Origin: Phallusia mammillata | Lineage: Eukaryota; Chordata; Ascidiacea; Phlebobranchia; Ascidiidae | Length of the DNA stretch: 64,000 bases | Direction: 5' to 3' | Assembly (NCBI GenBank): GCA_003260075.1 | Contig: QLIY01000250.1 | Span: 62,001 to 126,000 of the forward strand | Part shown: piece by piece, positions 24,607-36,740 of the stretch | Position numbering within the stretch: the stretch's first letter is position 1 | Layout: each line of letters starts with the position of its first letter | Program-made: the position numbers and the translations under genes | The notes under the pieces: model-generated | The model's database searches: none | What the model saw: the letters and a program-made list of their open reading frames with translations, nothing else | Told to the model about the DNA's origin: nothing

Positions 24607-27012
24607 TAAACAAACAGTAGTTTTGCGAACATTATTATTTTGAAAACGATAACTTTGAACAGTTTACCCCACCGTTACGGCACGCAATATTTCTTTTAGG
24701 ACTTTTAGGATCAGAAAAACAATAAAAAGCTAATAACCCTGAGTAAATTTAACCATGTCAGGCGTTTTCATACAGAAAATATTCAACGTCAAACCAGCAT
24801 GAAACTCGCCAAACGTACAACTAAATATTTCATGAAACACACCCACTTCCTACGCAAATTGAAAAAGTGAAATTATTTATACAATAGCTTGGGCCTCCAA
24901 CCGTTAAACGTTGACTTAAAATTACCTTATGCATATCAGAAATGTCTCAACCGATTTGCATGTGCCAAGAATACCATAGACAAGATATATTTTATATTTT
25001 AGAATAACATCAAATATTCGGAAAATATTTTAATTTTACAGACCACATATAACCATTTTTAATTGTATCGCCAAGATTTTTTGTCGGTGAAAAGCTTAGT
25101 ACCTAAGCTGCCAAACTAATCACGGTCAAATAATATTTTGAAAATTTATGCATAAGGCCATGGCCAACCAAAAATAAAAGTAGTTTCTTAATGGGTCATA
25201 AATTTTTGTTTGGAAATTTTTATCCCAAACATTTTTCTTCTAATTTATTTATTTTTGCGTTTAGACGTCATGTGAACATCATCCCATGTAGTCAATATTA
25301 CAAGCGATACCAAAACAATGTCGTCAATCAGATACGAGAATCTGTCAACAACCGAAACGACGCATTGAATTCAAATCTGGCATTAATCGTATTAGACTCA
25401 GCTTACGGACTCCACAAACAATGCGCCATGTGTGTTAGATGACTTGTAAACCCGAAGGAAAAAATTCTGAAACCACTGCATCATAACACATTCTTATCCT
25501 TTTGTGACAATTGCATTTCCCATACTAATTCGTTTTACGTGTTCAGGATTTTCCCGTTTAAATTTCTTTTGTTTTGTGTTTTTGTCTCAGGCGGATTAGA
25601 TTAAACTCAAGTGGTTTCTTTCTTTAAGTTACGATGTTTGGGCAGCTGGAAAAGCATGACGTCATTTATTTAAAACAACTGAAAAAACAAAGCAGAATTC
25701 AAGCTTTTGCACTGTAATTCATCTTCCACGACAGAATAGACACAACAGTACGCCACTGTATAGGCCTTGTAATTTTCAAACAGTTTCGTTTATACCTCTT
25801 TACGTCATTGTACAACATAGCACTGTTATTTAGCCAAACATCTCAACGAAGTACATAACTTTAAACACAGCTACCTGCAATAAGTTGTACATTCTAAATG
25901 TAATAATTACCAGCGAGCAAAAGATTCACGCAGGACGAAAGTTAATTTACAGCCTTAAATGAACAAAGCGGTGCTTTCTTATTAAAATGCGTGGCTCTCT
26001 CGTAAATTACACCCTTCGTTTCAAAGCACTGCGTTGTTTCTTCAACGTAGGCGCCGTCTACCGCTGATCATTAAAGCAATTATAAACGTCTGTACAACAC
26101 CAAACACGTTCACAAGAAACTATGCGATTTCACACCGCAAATTTTTCACACTGGTTTAACGTGCTTTAGGTAATCAAAAATAGTGACTTTTTTGAAACAT
26201 GATAGAATTCAAAACTATTTGATTGTAAACTAAATTGGCAATTATATACTGTCGTTACAATATTCTGCTGTCTTTGATAAATGTTGAAAGACACAGTGTT
26301 AGTGAAATGAAACCTAATCAATATAAACAAGTTGCCATTAAATCTATTCACAATAATTGACAAGAAAATAACTTTGAAAGTACTTTAAAATCATTCACCT
26401 CGCATTTTAAATGTTAAAAATTCAGATTAAAGTCACGTTTCAAAATGCATTTAGAACTTCTGACATTAGACAACAAAAACATAGTTCTAAAGACCGATAG
26501 TATTTTGACATCAAAATATTAAATTAGCCTTTATACGATCGGACAGAAATAGTCATTTTTTCTACCTTCTCCAACGAACCTAATAAAGTTGGTTAAGTAC
26601 ATTTTCCTATTCTCAAACCTACAACATAGACATGGGAGTTTTAAATATTCGGCTCCCTGCACATAGAGGACATAGAAAGTAGTACCATGGCTGTATTAAT
26701 AATTCACATCTCAACAATGCGTCTCAATAATGGATGAAATGCACACCTGATCTTCAACCTAGATACACGATGCCATTGACTTATTCCATTCAACTCACAA
26801 AAAGTGTTCACAAAAAGGATGTAAGAACCTTTAAGACTGTGTACAACAAATCCGTTTTTCTGCATTAAAGCTGGCAACTCAATACAGAGTTTTGCACATG
26901 AAAACGTAATTGATATTTCATGCATTTGATTGTTTGGGGAATTTCGCCTAAAAATAGCCACAAACGAGCAGTAGGTTTCAACAGTAAAACACAAGCTAAA
27001 TTTTTGACCAAG

Positions 27013-27412
27013 GCCGTTGTACCAAAACAATGTACTTAATGCTTTTGACATGTGATGTAATTCCATATGTTTTTTTTTATTTCCATTTACCATAGCAACG
27101 GAAAAATAGATTATTTCCGACATTTCCGACTAAATACTAATACAACTGAGCCGCACAATTGGCGTATTATAGCCCAGCTTAATTAGGAGAAACGAAACCA
27201 CCCATGGGGGGGGGGGAGTCGTTGTAACAAAACAATGTGCTTAGTAATGCTCTCGACATGTGATGTAATTCCATATGTTTTTTTTATTTCCATTTACTAT
27301 AGCAACGGAAAAATAGATCATTTCCGACATTTCCGACTAAATGCTAATACAACTGAGCCGCACGATTGGCGTATTATAGCCCAGCTTAATTAGGAGAAAC
27401 GAAACCACCCAT
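27013..27412. repeat. Local duplication across poly-G join (27206-27216)
   Basis: About 190 bases from GTTGTACCAAAACAATGT to AACCACCCAT are present twice. The copies differ by substitutions and by the length of a T run (9 versus 8), which argues that the sequence is not coding. Confidence 0.87.
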
Positions 27413-27779
27413 CATAAAAAACCAAATTTATCTTAACCTGTCTCTCGGCGTCTATTGATCACTGGAATACAAACATATCTCCAAGATTGCAGAATAAACT
27501 GAATAAAAATAACATTTACACTGATTCTACATTAACTGCCTGTCTTCTCAAAAAAAAGCGTATTGACTGTTGTTCGAAGCTTTCTGTCTGCAGATTTCTT
27601 TAATATCATCAACATAAGCTTTCACAGACAAATTCGATTGCTGTTTATCACTAGCTTATAGCTGGTTGTTTTTAATATAAACATAATATTTCCAACTTTC
27701 AGCGGATATCAACAATTGATTGCTTTACAGTTGCTGTAAACCTCTACAGTGCTTTCCTTTAGGTTCTCAAACCACTATT

Positions 27780-28080
27780 TTTCGCACTGCATCTCGTATT
27801 ACCATCCCCGGGCAAGGAATACGAAACCTCGAGGTAGAAAACAAATCCACCAGCAGCAAAGCCTGGACCGACTCTTGGGGGGAATTGGTTGAATTCTTGA
27901 ACGCCGCGGGCCGAAAACGCTTTCAACGCACGTGGCCAAAGATTGAACAATTCGCGAACGGGAGCAATTGTGAGACGCTAAGAAAACAAAGATTGTGGCA
28001 CGCGAGACAATCGGCCATGATTGTGACATCACCAATGCATTGCCACGATCGCGTAATTACATGCCTGCTGATGAATCGTG
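27780..28080. other. GC-richer patch
   Basis: A local island in AT-rich surroundings, open over 60-120 codons in several frames on both strands. No domain or splice context was recognised, so I do not call a gene. It could be an unannotated exon or a regulatory element. Confidence 0.3.
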
Positions 28081-29433
28081 TCGAATAATCGCTATTTAAT
28101 TTGCAAAATGCTGTGTTTGTGTCCGATCGGAACACTTTGTGAATCAAAAAAGTTTGCCTTTGACTAGTTTGCAATTGCTTATGTACGGACAGCAGTATAA
28201 AATCAACTTAAACAATAAAATTGAAAGTTGTAAAACCAGTCGAGTCGAGAGTTTAAACAATAACAGCAAAATAGCATCCAAATCGTAGATAAATAACGAC
28301 CACGAAACTGTTAAATGTCTGGGACTCTTTGATTGGACATCTAACCAAGTATAATGTTTAAGTGTTTACATTTTGATTTTAATACACTCTTAACATTTGT
28401 AGTTTTGAACCAAAGTATAGAAAATTGTCTATAAAGTGAACTTGGCTGATACATTTCCTAATGTAACAGGTCAAACTGCTCGTTAAGTCAGCTCTCAATT
28501 TCATCGCAATCTCCGCTCAATCAAACAACGTCCTGCGATGCTACGACAAACAATTAATTTGCGGCTCGTAAAAGTTATCAAGCTCTTTGATTGTCAAGAA
28601 TTCTTCGGTGATTGTGACGTCACAGTGACGAGGTCACGGAAAACGCGACACTCGATGCACGTGATGTTAACTATTGTTGCGTCATAAAACGACCGGTACA
28701 TCGATTTAGAACGTTCGTTTGTCCGCAAGATTCGGTTTCATTTGCTGTTAGTGTTGCAATGGTGGAAACAAAAATGATTTTTTTTCAAATCAATTCTATT
28801 TAGCTTACAAGACCACAAAAATACTCTCAGCTTGTTTATGTAACGAATACATTGATTAAGACGTACTTTTGTCATTACACGTGCACTTGTATTGTATTTG
28901 GTTTAAGTAAAAGTGTAGTTTGTGTTGGAATCAACCTATACAGTAGCCATAACTGTTCTTAGGGACCGGTTAATTCTGTTTTTAGCTAGGCTTTGTACAT
29001 TGAGTATTCAAATACGTGGTTCAACAAATAACATGTTAAGCTCTCCGACTGTTTCGTTTTTAATCACGTTACTTTTCAACCACCGTCAAATGTTTTTTAT
29101 CCCATATGACCAACAGGCCTTGGGACGCATACGCATTAACTTGGCTTAATGTGTCGTTTTCCAAACTGACTGGCCTAATCATGTAATTATATCTGGCTCA
29201 AGAAACTTTGGTTTTCATCTTGCGTTTCACGCTTTTGTAATTTGTGCAGTTACATTAACATTTGCTGTAATTTCCTCAGCGTATCTTATTTGAAAGGGTA
29301 TTTTACTGCAAAAGTCAATCATACCTTGTTCGTTAACACGTTGAATTCAATCGGCTACATGCATTTCAAATGATAATAATTAACGCAACCTTTGGAATGC
29401 AAACCTTATAAATGTACCCAAAGGCAGTCCAAG

Positions 29434-29588
29434 TACCAAGCATAGGACTTGTATATGGTAGTATATTACTTGTGATAAAGCTGTTAACTTATCTAAGAGG
29501 GGGGGGGGCAACATAGGACTTAAATTTTTACGCTGGAAAAGTATATGGTAGTATATTACTTGTGATAAAGCTGTTAACTTATCTAAGA
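29434..29588. repeat. Local duplication across poly-G join (29499-29508)
   Basis: About 60-65 bases, including GTATATGGTAGTATATTACT and GTTAACTTATCTAAGA, occur on both sides of ten G. The right copy has an extra segment (TTAAATTTTTACGCTGGAAA). Confidence 0.8.
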
Positions 29589-30330
29589 TACGTTCTATAT
29601 CAGTGTTCTTCAATCTGGGTCCAATACAACAATTACATGGGTGAATAGGGGCTCCAGGAAATGTAGTAAAAGTGTGAATGATTCAAAGTGTATGTTAGAT
29701 AAACGTACCCAAAACTCAAAACAGTCGTTCTCCTAAAACAAATTTAATCCACCTATTCGTTTTTCTGCGTCTTGCCTAACGTTAAACCGACCAAAAACGC
29801 CCAAAAGTTACATTGGTCACACGGTTACTGGGGTTCGCGAGTACAGAAGAAACAAAAGTTAAAGAGCAATGTTATATAATGTTAAATAATATTGCACCTT
29901 TTGAAGCTTGTATGGCACATTTACTTGTATCTGACTATTCAAAACTTTCTTGTCTAAAACAGAGAATCGGTTCTGAGCGTTCTAACATCATTAAATTGTA
30001 ATGAAGAAATATGATAGGGGATAAAACTTGGTACACGTGTCAACCTTCTCTGATATCTCACTTTCATCTGCAATCATTTGTAACCACACCGCATTGACAC
30101 GTCTGTAAGACTTAAAAGCTGGCGCAGTCGTACGAACGTAATTCGAGAAAGTGGTTTAACCAGATGCAAGATGCAATGAAAGGTTGTGAATGATGAACGA
30201 GAGGCTTCGGGTTCAAACCTATTCCGTGTGCTTATTCTGCTCACACAATACTTAAGATAGTTTCAGTAGTTTTAGACACATATTCCAAACACTAGTATCT
30301 TTGTTGGGGACTAGATGGCTTGGCACTAAA

Positions 30331-30606
30331 CCCATACATACGTTAATTTGATATTGCCTTGTTTCAATATATGCCTAATTTTTTTATAAGGTGTACCCGA
30401 AGTATATCTGTTTGTTTTATTCTGAAAACAAAACAGCATATGATGCAAATGGCAGTTATTCTTTGTAGGGGGGGGGGTAACCCATGCATACGTGCCTTGT
30501 TTCAATATATGCCTAATTTTTTTTACAAGGTGTACCCGAAGTATATCTGTTTGTTTTCTTCTGAAAACAAAACAGCATATGATGCAAATGGCAGTTATTC
30601 TTTGTA
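30331..30606. repeat. Local duplication across poly-G join (30468-30477)
   Basis: About 130 bases from ACCCATACATACG to TTATTCTTTGTA are repeated after ten G, with a short deletion and a few substitutions in the right copy. Confidence 0.85.
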
Positions 30607-30714
30607 ATTGTCATTTATGTTGTTTGCATTATTGTACATACTACTTGACATTTGTATTTATCTACTGCACCGCTTGTATGAGTGATGTTTGTAATTTCTT
30701 ACAATTGCTCTATA

Positions 30715-30756
30715 ACAGTGGTTCCCAAACTTTTTCATATTTTTTTCAAAACGGTC
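30715..30756 (+). mobile_element. Left end of a hAT-type element, cut off by a poly-G join
   Basis: CAGTGGTTCCCAAACTT is a typical hAT terminal sequence. It directly follows CTCTATAA. Only about 42 bases are present before 11 G (30757-30767). The same site without any element, CAATTGCTCTATAACGTCTCC, follows at 30768. So one assembled copy carries the insertion and the other is the empty site. CTCTATAA would be the 8-bp target site. Confidence 0.65.
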
Positions 30757-30864
30757 GGGGGGGGGGGCAATTGCTCTATAACGTCTCCAAGTGGAAAATG
30801 GTTTCGTTTTATCTTGACCTGTAGAGGTGTCCATGTGTGCTGCATTTGCAAAATAGCCTAAAGT

Positions 30865-31135
30865 TACCAGGAATTGGGCAGGAACTTGGCCGAATGGTCC
30901 GGCGCGCCTGACCCACATACAGACATAAAAACCTTGATCGGGATTCGTCCCCGGGAGAGTCCTGGGTCGAACCCCGTGAAAATAAATAAAATAAAAAAAT
31001 GATCAGGAATTGGGCAGGAATTTGGCTGAATGGTCCGGCGCGTTTGACCCATATGCAGACATAAAAATAAAAACCTTGGTCGAGATTCGTCCTCGGGAGC
31101 ATCCTGGTGACGAACCACGTAAAAAAATCAGGAAC
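30865..31135 (+). repeat. Two tandem tRNA-like SINE units
   Basis: Two units of about 135 bp (30865-31000 and 31001-31135) share GAATTGGGCAGGAA, an A-box-like TGGCCGAATGGTCCGG and a B-box-like GGGTCGAACCCC followed by an A-rich tail. The boxes lie about 65 bases apart, too far for a tRNA gene. Diverged relatives of the 3' half are seen near 35275-35340, 40195-40245 and 40490-40560. Confidence 0.6.
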
Positions 31136-33176
31136 TGTTTTTAAGTCGGTAAAATTTCCAAATATATACGTGCATTAACATGTAAGAAACTCGCGACTTG
31201 TAAAGTATAAGTGCACCATGCAGCCTTAAGCCCAACCTGTCGCTTTTTAATAGTTTTTTTTCCCCGTCCGTCTTTCTGTTTTTTGTATATTAATGCAAAA
31301 ACAAACAATTATCAAGAATTAAACTTGACACTGCAGTGTATGTTCCCAGTTTTATTATTGACCCAAATGCATTGCTAGACAATAAATCTACCCTGTCAAA
31401 GACTTAGATCCTAGTAATTGGTACACAATTGATCAAACTTTGTATTGTAGGCTACATTCCATGTCCCAACAATAACAAAGATTTTGATTTCAAACCGATT
31501 GCCCTCCATTTCTGCGTATTAACATTCCCAACGTCGTGAATATTATGACGAAATTTTGCTGCTATAAGTTTTCTATAGCGTGCAAAATAAACTCAATTTA
31601 TCGCCTTCATCAAAATATTTACATGCAAACACCGAGGCGTTTAATTTTGACCAATCAAAACGCCAGAAGCAGGATCCACCCATATTGGCACATATAACAA
31701 AAAAGTGCCCAGTCATGGAATGCTTTGGGCGATTTATTTTATGTTGTCAATATATGTGCCAAATTTGTATTAGTTATTTCTCCAAACCATCGTTATTTTA
31801 CCCAAAATGACAAGATTCGTAAAAATATTTGCCATACGTAACTTTATAACACAGGTGTCTAAATTTTGTTTAATGTCTGTAATTTAGAAAACAAACTTTT
31901 TTTACATGTCAGTTGCAATTCAAAAAATTTGAACAATATACAAGTGTAAGTTAAAGTTATACGATGGATAGCTTAATTAGTGGATACTATTATTTCTTAA
32001 AAAGCTTAGTTAAGTCACAAATATACGACGTCAGCGGGTGACGTAACACACACGTGCAGGTGATGCGTGTGACGTAATTCGTCGTCAAATAACAATTGCG
32101 CAACAAAAAGCAACAAGTTTTCACAATCGCGGTGTTGGAAAACACTGAGCGGTAATCTTGTATTAGTCACATAATTTACCTAATGAAAACGATTGATTTA
32201 TTTGACTTGGTTCTTTAAGTCACGTGTGTTGTTCGAGCCATTGAATATTACCTATTTTTGAAATCATTTTCAAAATAATGATTTATTGTTAACTATATTT
32301 CCAAAGATATATCTTATTTTCAACACACTTTCTAAACAGTGTCCAACCAAGTCTAGGCATACACAATTTTAAAATTATAATCACAATTACGGCAAATTGT
32401 ATAATTACGGCTTTAAATTGTGCAAAAAACATTCAGTCATATATATCCACTTTGGATGAATAACACCGGCAATTAAACTTAGTGCTAATAATCAACAAGC
32501 AGAATTTCGCCATCGGCATTACCAGGTGCGGTTTTGCAAAAGGCACGTCCACACCAAGACGGAAAGCACAAACAAAATTTCCAACTCTTTCGATCAGAAA
32601 CAATAATTCACGATGATAAAGCAAATTTCCATACTACGCCCCCAAGCAAATAAATCTCTATTTAAGAGGGCGTTTCACAAAAAGGGGGGGGGGGTATTAT
32701 GACGAAATTTTGCTGCTATACGTTTTCCTGAGCGTGCAAAATAAACTCAATTTATCGCCTTCATCAAAATATTTACATGCAAACACCGAGGCGTTTAATT
32801 TTGACCAATCAAAACGCCAGAAGCAGGATCCACCCATTGGCACATATAACAAAAAAGTGCCCAGTCATGGAATGCTTTGGGCGATTTATTTTATGTTGTC
32901 AATATATGTGCCAAATTTTTATTAGTTATTTCTCCAAACCATCGTTATTTTACCCAAAATGACAAGATTCGTAAAAATATTTGCCATACGTAACTTTATA
33001 ACACAGGTGTCTAAATTTTGTTTAATGTCTGTAATTTAGAAAACAAACTTTTTTTACATGTCAGTTGCAATTTAAAAAATTTGAACAATATACAAGTGTA
33101 AGTTAAAGTTATACGATGGATAGCTTAATTAGTGGATACTATTATTTCTTAAAAAGCTTAGTTAAGTCACAAATAT

Positions 33177-33240
33177 ACGACGTCAGCGGGTGACGTAACA
33201 CACACGTGCAGGTGATGCGTGTGACGTAATTCGTCGTCAA
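33177..33240 (+). promoter_or_regulatory. CRE/E-box-like module upstream of peptide gene 1
   Basis: A cluster of GACGTCA, TGACGTAA, CACGTG-type and TGACGTAA sites. It recurs at the same relative place before all three peptide genes (also 32025-32090 in the haplotype copy, 36132-36190 and 38140-38196), while the surrounding sequence is more diverged. That fits shared bZIP/bHLH input, which is inference. Confidence 0.45.
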
Positions 33241-33810
33241 ATAACAATTGCGCAACAAAAAGCAACAAGTTTTCACAATCGCGGTGTTGGAAAACACTAA
33301 GCGGGAATCTTGTATTAGTCACATAATTTACCCAATGAAAACGATTGATTTATTTGACTTGGTTCTTTAAGTCACGTGTGTTGTTCGAGCCATTGAATAT
33401 TACCTATTTTTGAAATCATTTTCAAAATAATGATTTATTGTTAACTATATTTCCAAAGATATTTCTTATTTTCAACACACTTTCTAAACAGTGTCCAACC
33501 AAGTCTAGGCATACACAATTTTAAAATTATAATCACAATTACGGCAAATTGTATAATTACGGCTTTAAATTGTGCAAAAAACATTCAGTCATATATATCC
33601 ACTTTGGATGAATAACACCGGCAATTAAACTTAGTGCTAATAATCAACAAGCAGAATTTCGCCATCGGCATTACCAGGTGCGGTTTTGCAAAAGGCACGT
33701 CCACACCAAGACGGAAAGCACAAACAAAATTTCCAACTCTTTCGATCAGAAACAATAATTCACGATGATAAAGCAAATTTCCATACTACGCCCCCAAGCA
33801 AATAAATCTC

Positions 33811-33818
33811 TATTTAAG
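33811..33818 (+). promoter_or_regulatory. TATA-like box of peptide gene 1
   Basis: TATTTAAG lies 94 bases before the ATG, in a block (AATCTCTATTTAAGAGG) kept in all three gene copies. A transcription start near 33840 would be expected. Confidence 0.55.
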
Positions 33819-33904
33819 AGGGCGTTTCACAAAAATTCATCATTACAATTTGTCGTTCAGATCACATATCAACCAAAGTAAACGTAAATAAACAAAAGAA
33901 AATT

Positions 33905-34508
33905 ATGAAGACTTTTATTGCAACTGTTTTCGTCTGTATGTTGGCAACTTGTTTTGCATCAGGTAGGAGAGGGACTAAAATGTTTTATGTTTGTTTGCTG
34001 TTTTAATAGCAATCTACGGTAAAAGTTACTGTTTGCTAAACCATCATTTTAAACACTGTCTAGAAACGATTATCCGTATTAACATTTGTCCAAAAGGACC
34101 TAGAAATATTTTGGGGGAAATAAAAGTCCGGAAAATGCTTTTGACTTAGCTGATATAGGCGGCGATGCTACCTTTGTGTATCAAAGTCAATTTCAGTTGA
34201 TTTTATAACTGAAATGTTTTCACTGTCTTAGTAAAAACTCAGAACCATGCTAAAACGGTTGACCGTGAATCTGTTGGACAAAGTTTTTTAACCAAGTGTG
34301 TAATTAATGCAATTTTAAACGCTTTGTATTATATTTTTCAGAGTGCGAAAACCCGGTCCAGTGCTTCGTGAATCCGTGTGAATACGAAACTTGCCCAGCT
34401 TTTCCGGAGGCAACTTGTGTATTTAACAACTGCGGAGGATGCTTTGCCGACTTTTTTCAACCGGATGGGACACCGATTACCCCTGAGGAATGCCAAGCCA
34501 CATCTTAA
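33905..34508 (+). CDS. Secreted eight-cysteine peptide, gene 1
   Basis: Exon 1 (33905-33962) encodes a signal peptide, MKTFIATVFVCMLATCFAS. Exon 2 (34342-34508) encodes the mature part and stop. The intron is GTAGGA...TTTTTCAG, phase 1. The product is 74 residues. The mature region of about 55 residues has eight Cys, enough for four disulfides, with the pattern NPC, CPAFPEATC, NNCGGC and a last Cys near the C terminus (EEC). From memory, an NPC...C..P.A.C...CGGC pattern recurs in short secreted or modular extracellular proteins of marine invertebrates, but I do not know an established name or function. A defence peptide, protease inhibitor or matrix component are all possible. An AATAAA lies at 34735-34740. 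It is the first of three copies in the same orientation. Confidence 0.85.
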
Positions 34509-35102
34509 GCGACTAAATAATCAAGCTAACCAGATCACCACCTTAACAACGATTTTAGTTTTCTCTTTCTTTGTTTTTTAATGGCGTAAAAATGTGTTTT
34601 TTTCTCTGGACTAATAATATGATTTTTTTTAAAGATTTTCATTGTATTAGATTCTCATTGTATTACTGGTGATGGTATAACTTTTTCCTCCTTTCTTCTG
34701 TCAGTAATTTTGTCGCGGGAGTATAACATTATGAAATAAAAATGTCATTGAAAAAAACGCAACAAACATGATATAATGTAGGTCAGATCAGAGTTGTAAA
34801 CGGGCCTGAAATTGGAGCCCGAAACCCGACCAGAACCCGAATCGTTTTTGAGAAGTCCGTTTAGGGTCGAAAGTTTTATTGATAGGCGTATGCATTGCCT
34901 CAGGAAATACCAAGACAACAAACACAATAAACAATAAAAGACAGGTGGACTTGAACAAGGCGTTTTAAGACTGTTTAATATTAGGTCAGGTCTAGCAACT
35001 GCTTTGCTAGCCAAATTGCTTAAAAAGTACTGACTCAGAGTGTAAAGTCGGGCCCGAATCATCTCCGTTTTTTTGAAGAAACCCTAGCCCGAACCCGACC
35101 CG

Positions 35103-35104
<2 letters not shown>

Positions 35105-35135
<31 letters not shown>

Positions 35136-35195
35136 AACCCGACCCGAACCCGACCCGAACCCGACCCGAACCCGACCCGAACGCGAACCCGTCCC
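35105..35195. repeat. C run followed by an 11-bp minisatellite
   Basis: Thirty C (35105-35134) are followed by about five units of GAACCCGACCC. The same GC-rich motif starts in the downstream copy at 37921 and is cut by the N at 37933, so the array is probably what broke the assembly. Confidence 0.8.
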
Positions 35196-35723
35196 GACTT
35201 ACAACTCTGTAGTGACAGCTAGATGACGCTAAAAACAATTTTTGGATCGATCAAACATCTTTGGCCGTCTGACCCTGTTACAGACTTAAAAATGATCGGG
35301 ATTCGTTTACGAGCTCGTCCTGGGTTCAAACAAGATGAAAAACAACAAATAATTTCAACTTTAAATTTCAATTAACGAGATGATAGGTGGAAATCCTATT
35401 CACAATTCTTTGACACATGTCTTATAATAACGGTATAGCTGCAGTGCGTTTAGCCTCGACCAAACCGATTGTACCAACCTTTTCTGTGCTTTGATATTCC
35501 CGACGTTGCGAGGCTATTTTCAACGTCGTGAATACTATAGCACAATTTTTCTGTTACGTTTTCTTTTAGCGTGCGAATAAACTCACTTTAACTCCTTTAT
35601 CAAAGTAGTTACATGCAAACAACGAGGTGTTTAATTTTGACCAATCAGAACGCCAGAAGCAAGATCCATCCATTAGCACCATTAAAAAAAATTCCAAGTC
35701 AACGAATGATTTGTAGGATTTAT

Positions 35724-36018
35724 TTCATGCTGTCAATATAACTGCTATAATTTTTGTTTGTAATGTCTCTGAAACATTTTTCTTATATGCAGTGCAAAAT
35801 GGCATAATCCCTAAAAACGTTCGATTTTGTTTCATAACTAAAATTATGAAAACAAACTTGTTTTGACCCCCCCCCCTTTCATGCTGTCAATATAACTGCT
35901 ATAATTTTTGTTTGTAATGTCTCTAAACCATTTTTTTATATGCAGTGCAAAATAGCATAATCCCTAGAAAGGGTCGATTTTGTTTCATAACGAATATTTG
36001 TAAAACAAACTTTTTTGC
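35724..36018. repeat. Local duplication across poly-C join (35867-35876)
   Basis: A block starting TTTCATGCTGTCAATATAAC occurs before and after ten C, with several substitutions. Here the right copy begins at the homopolymer, the mirror image of the poly-G joins. Confidence 0.85.
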
Positions 36019-36131
36019 ATGTCGTATGCAAAGCTCATAAAATATATTTGAACATTCAAGTACAAGTTAAAGTTACGATACCTTATAAAGCATACAATTA
36101 AGGTTTAAAATGTTTTTGTGAGTTATAAATA

Positions 36132-36190
36132 GATGACGTAAGTCGGTGACGTAACACACACGTGCAAGTGGAGCGTATGGCGTAATTGTA
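36132..36190 (+). promoter_or_regulatory. CRE/E-box-like module upstream of peptide gene 2
   Basis: ATGACGTAA, GTGACGTAACACACACGTGC and a degenerate third CRE half-site (GTATGGCGTAAT) match the gene 1 module. Confidence 0.4.
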
Positions 36191-36646
36191 GCTCCAACAA
36201 ACAATTGCGCAACAGAAAGCAACTAGTTTTAACAATCGCGGTGTTGGAAAACACTAAGTGTGAATCTTTGTTTGGTCACGTAATTTACCCATTGAAAACG
36301 AGTGATTTTATGTGACTTGGTATTTTAGTTTTTTTTACGTTTGTTGTTTGATGCATCCAATAATGTCCATTTTTCAAATCATCCCCCCAAAAAAAAAAAT
36401 TCAAAAATGTTCAGTTAAATTTCGTCACACTTGATAAGTATCACAGGCAATTTAACTTAGTGCTAATAATCAACGAGCAGAATTTCGCAATCGGCCTGTA
36501 ATGCCGACGGCAGTGCGGTTTTGCAAAAGGCACGTTCACACCAAAACGGAAAGTACAACTAAAGTTTCCAACTCGTTTGATCAGAAACAATAATTCACAA
36601 TGACAAAGCAAAACTTCCATACAACGCCCCCAAGCAAATAAATCTC

Positions 36647-36654
36647 TATTTAAG
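36647..36654 (+). promoter_or_regulatory. TATA-like box of peptide gene 2
   Basis: TATTTAAG, 94 bases before the ATG, in the same block as in gene 1. Confidence 0.5.
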
Positions 36655-36740
36655 AGGGCGTTTCACAAAAATTCATCATTACAATTTGTCGTTCAGATCA
36701 CATATCAACCAAAGTAAACGTAAATAAACAAAAGAAAATT

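Larger units (their letters stand above)
14763..30700. other. About 16 kb without a supportable gene
   Basis: AT-rich sequence in which frames are short, lack domain signatures and lack consistent splice partners. It includes the upstream flank of the FN3/mucin gene. What it does hold is listed separately: local duplications, a 67-G run and a GC-richer patch at 27.8-28.1 kb. Confidence 0.6.
31547..33834. repeat. 1.13-kb duplication across poly-G join (32684-32694)
   Basis: Bases 31547-32683 and 32695-33834 are nearly identical. The left copy stops in the TTTCACAAAAA segment just after the TATA-like box of peptide gene 1, and the right copy runs into that gene. The pair gives the upstream region of gene 1 twice, most likely as two haplotypes. 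Confidence 0.88.

Noticed and set aside
26704..27123. 139-codon minus-strand frame
   Set aside because: The second copy across the poly-G join differs by a one-base change in a T run and by other indels, so the frame is not kept between haplotypes. No domain was recognised.
30359..30824. Overlapping plus-strand frames with repeated residues
   Set aside because: Created by duplication across poly-G joins and by a SINE-rich region; no signature.
30880..30980. tRNA gene
   Set aside because: A and B boxes are too far apart, no cloverleaf is apparent, and the unit is repeated with an A-rich tail, as in a SINE.
34745..35062. Minus-strand frame of 105 codons, also at 37490-37896
   Set aside because: It lies in the 3' flank duplicated with the peptide genes and in GC-rich repeat sequence; no domain.
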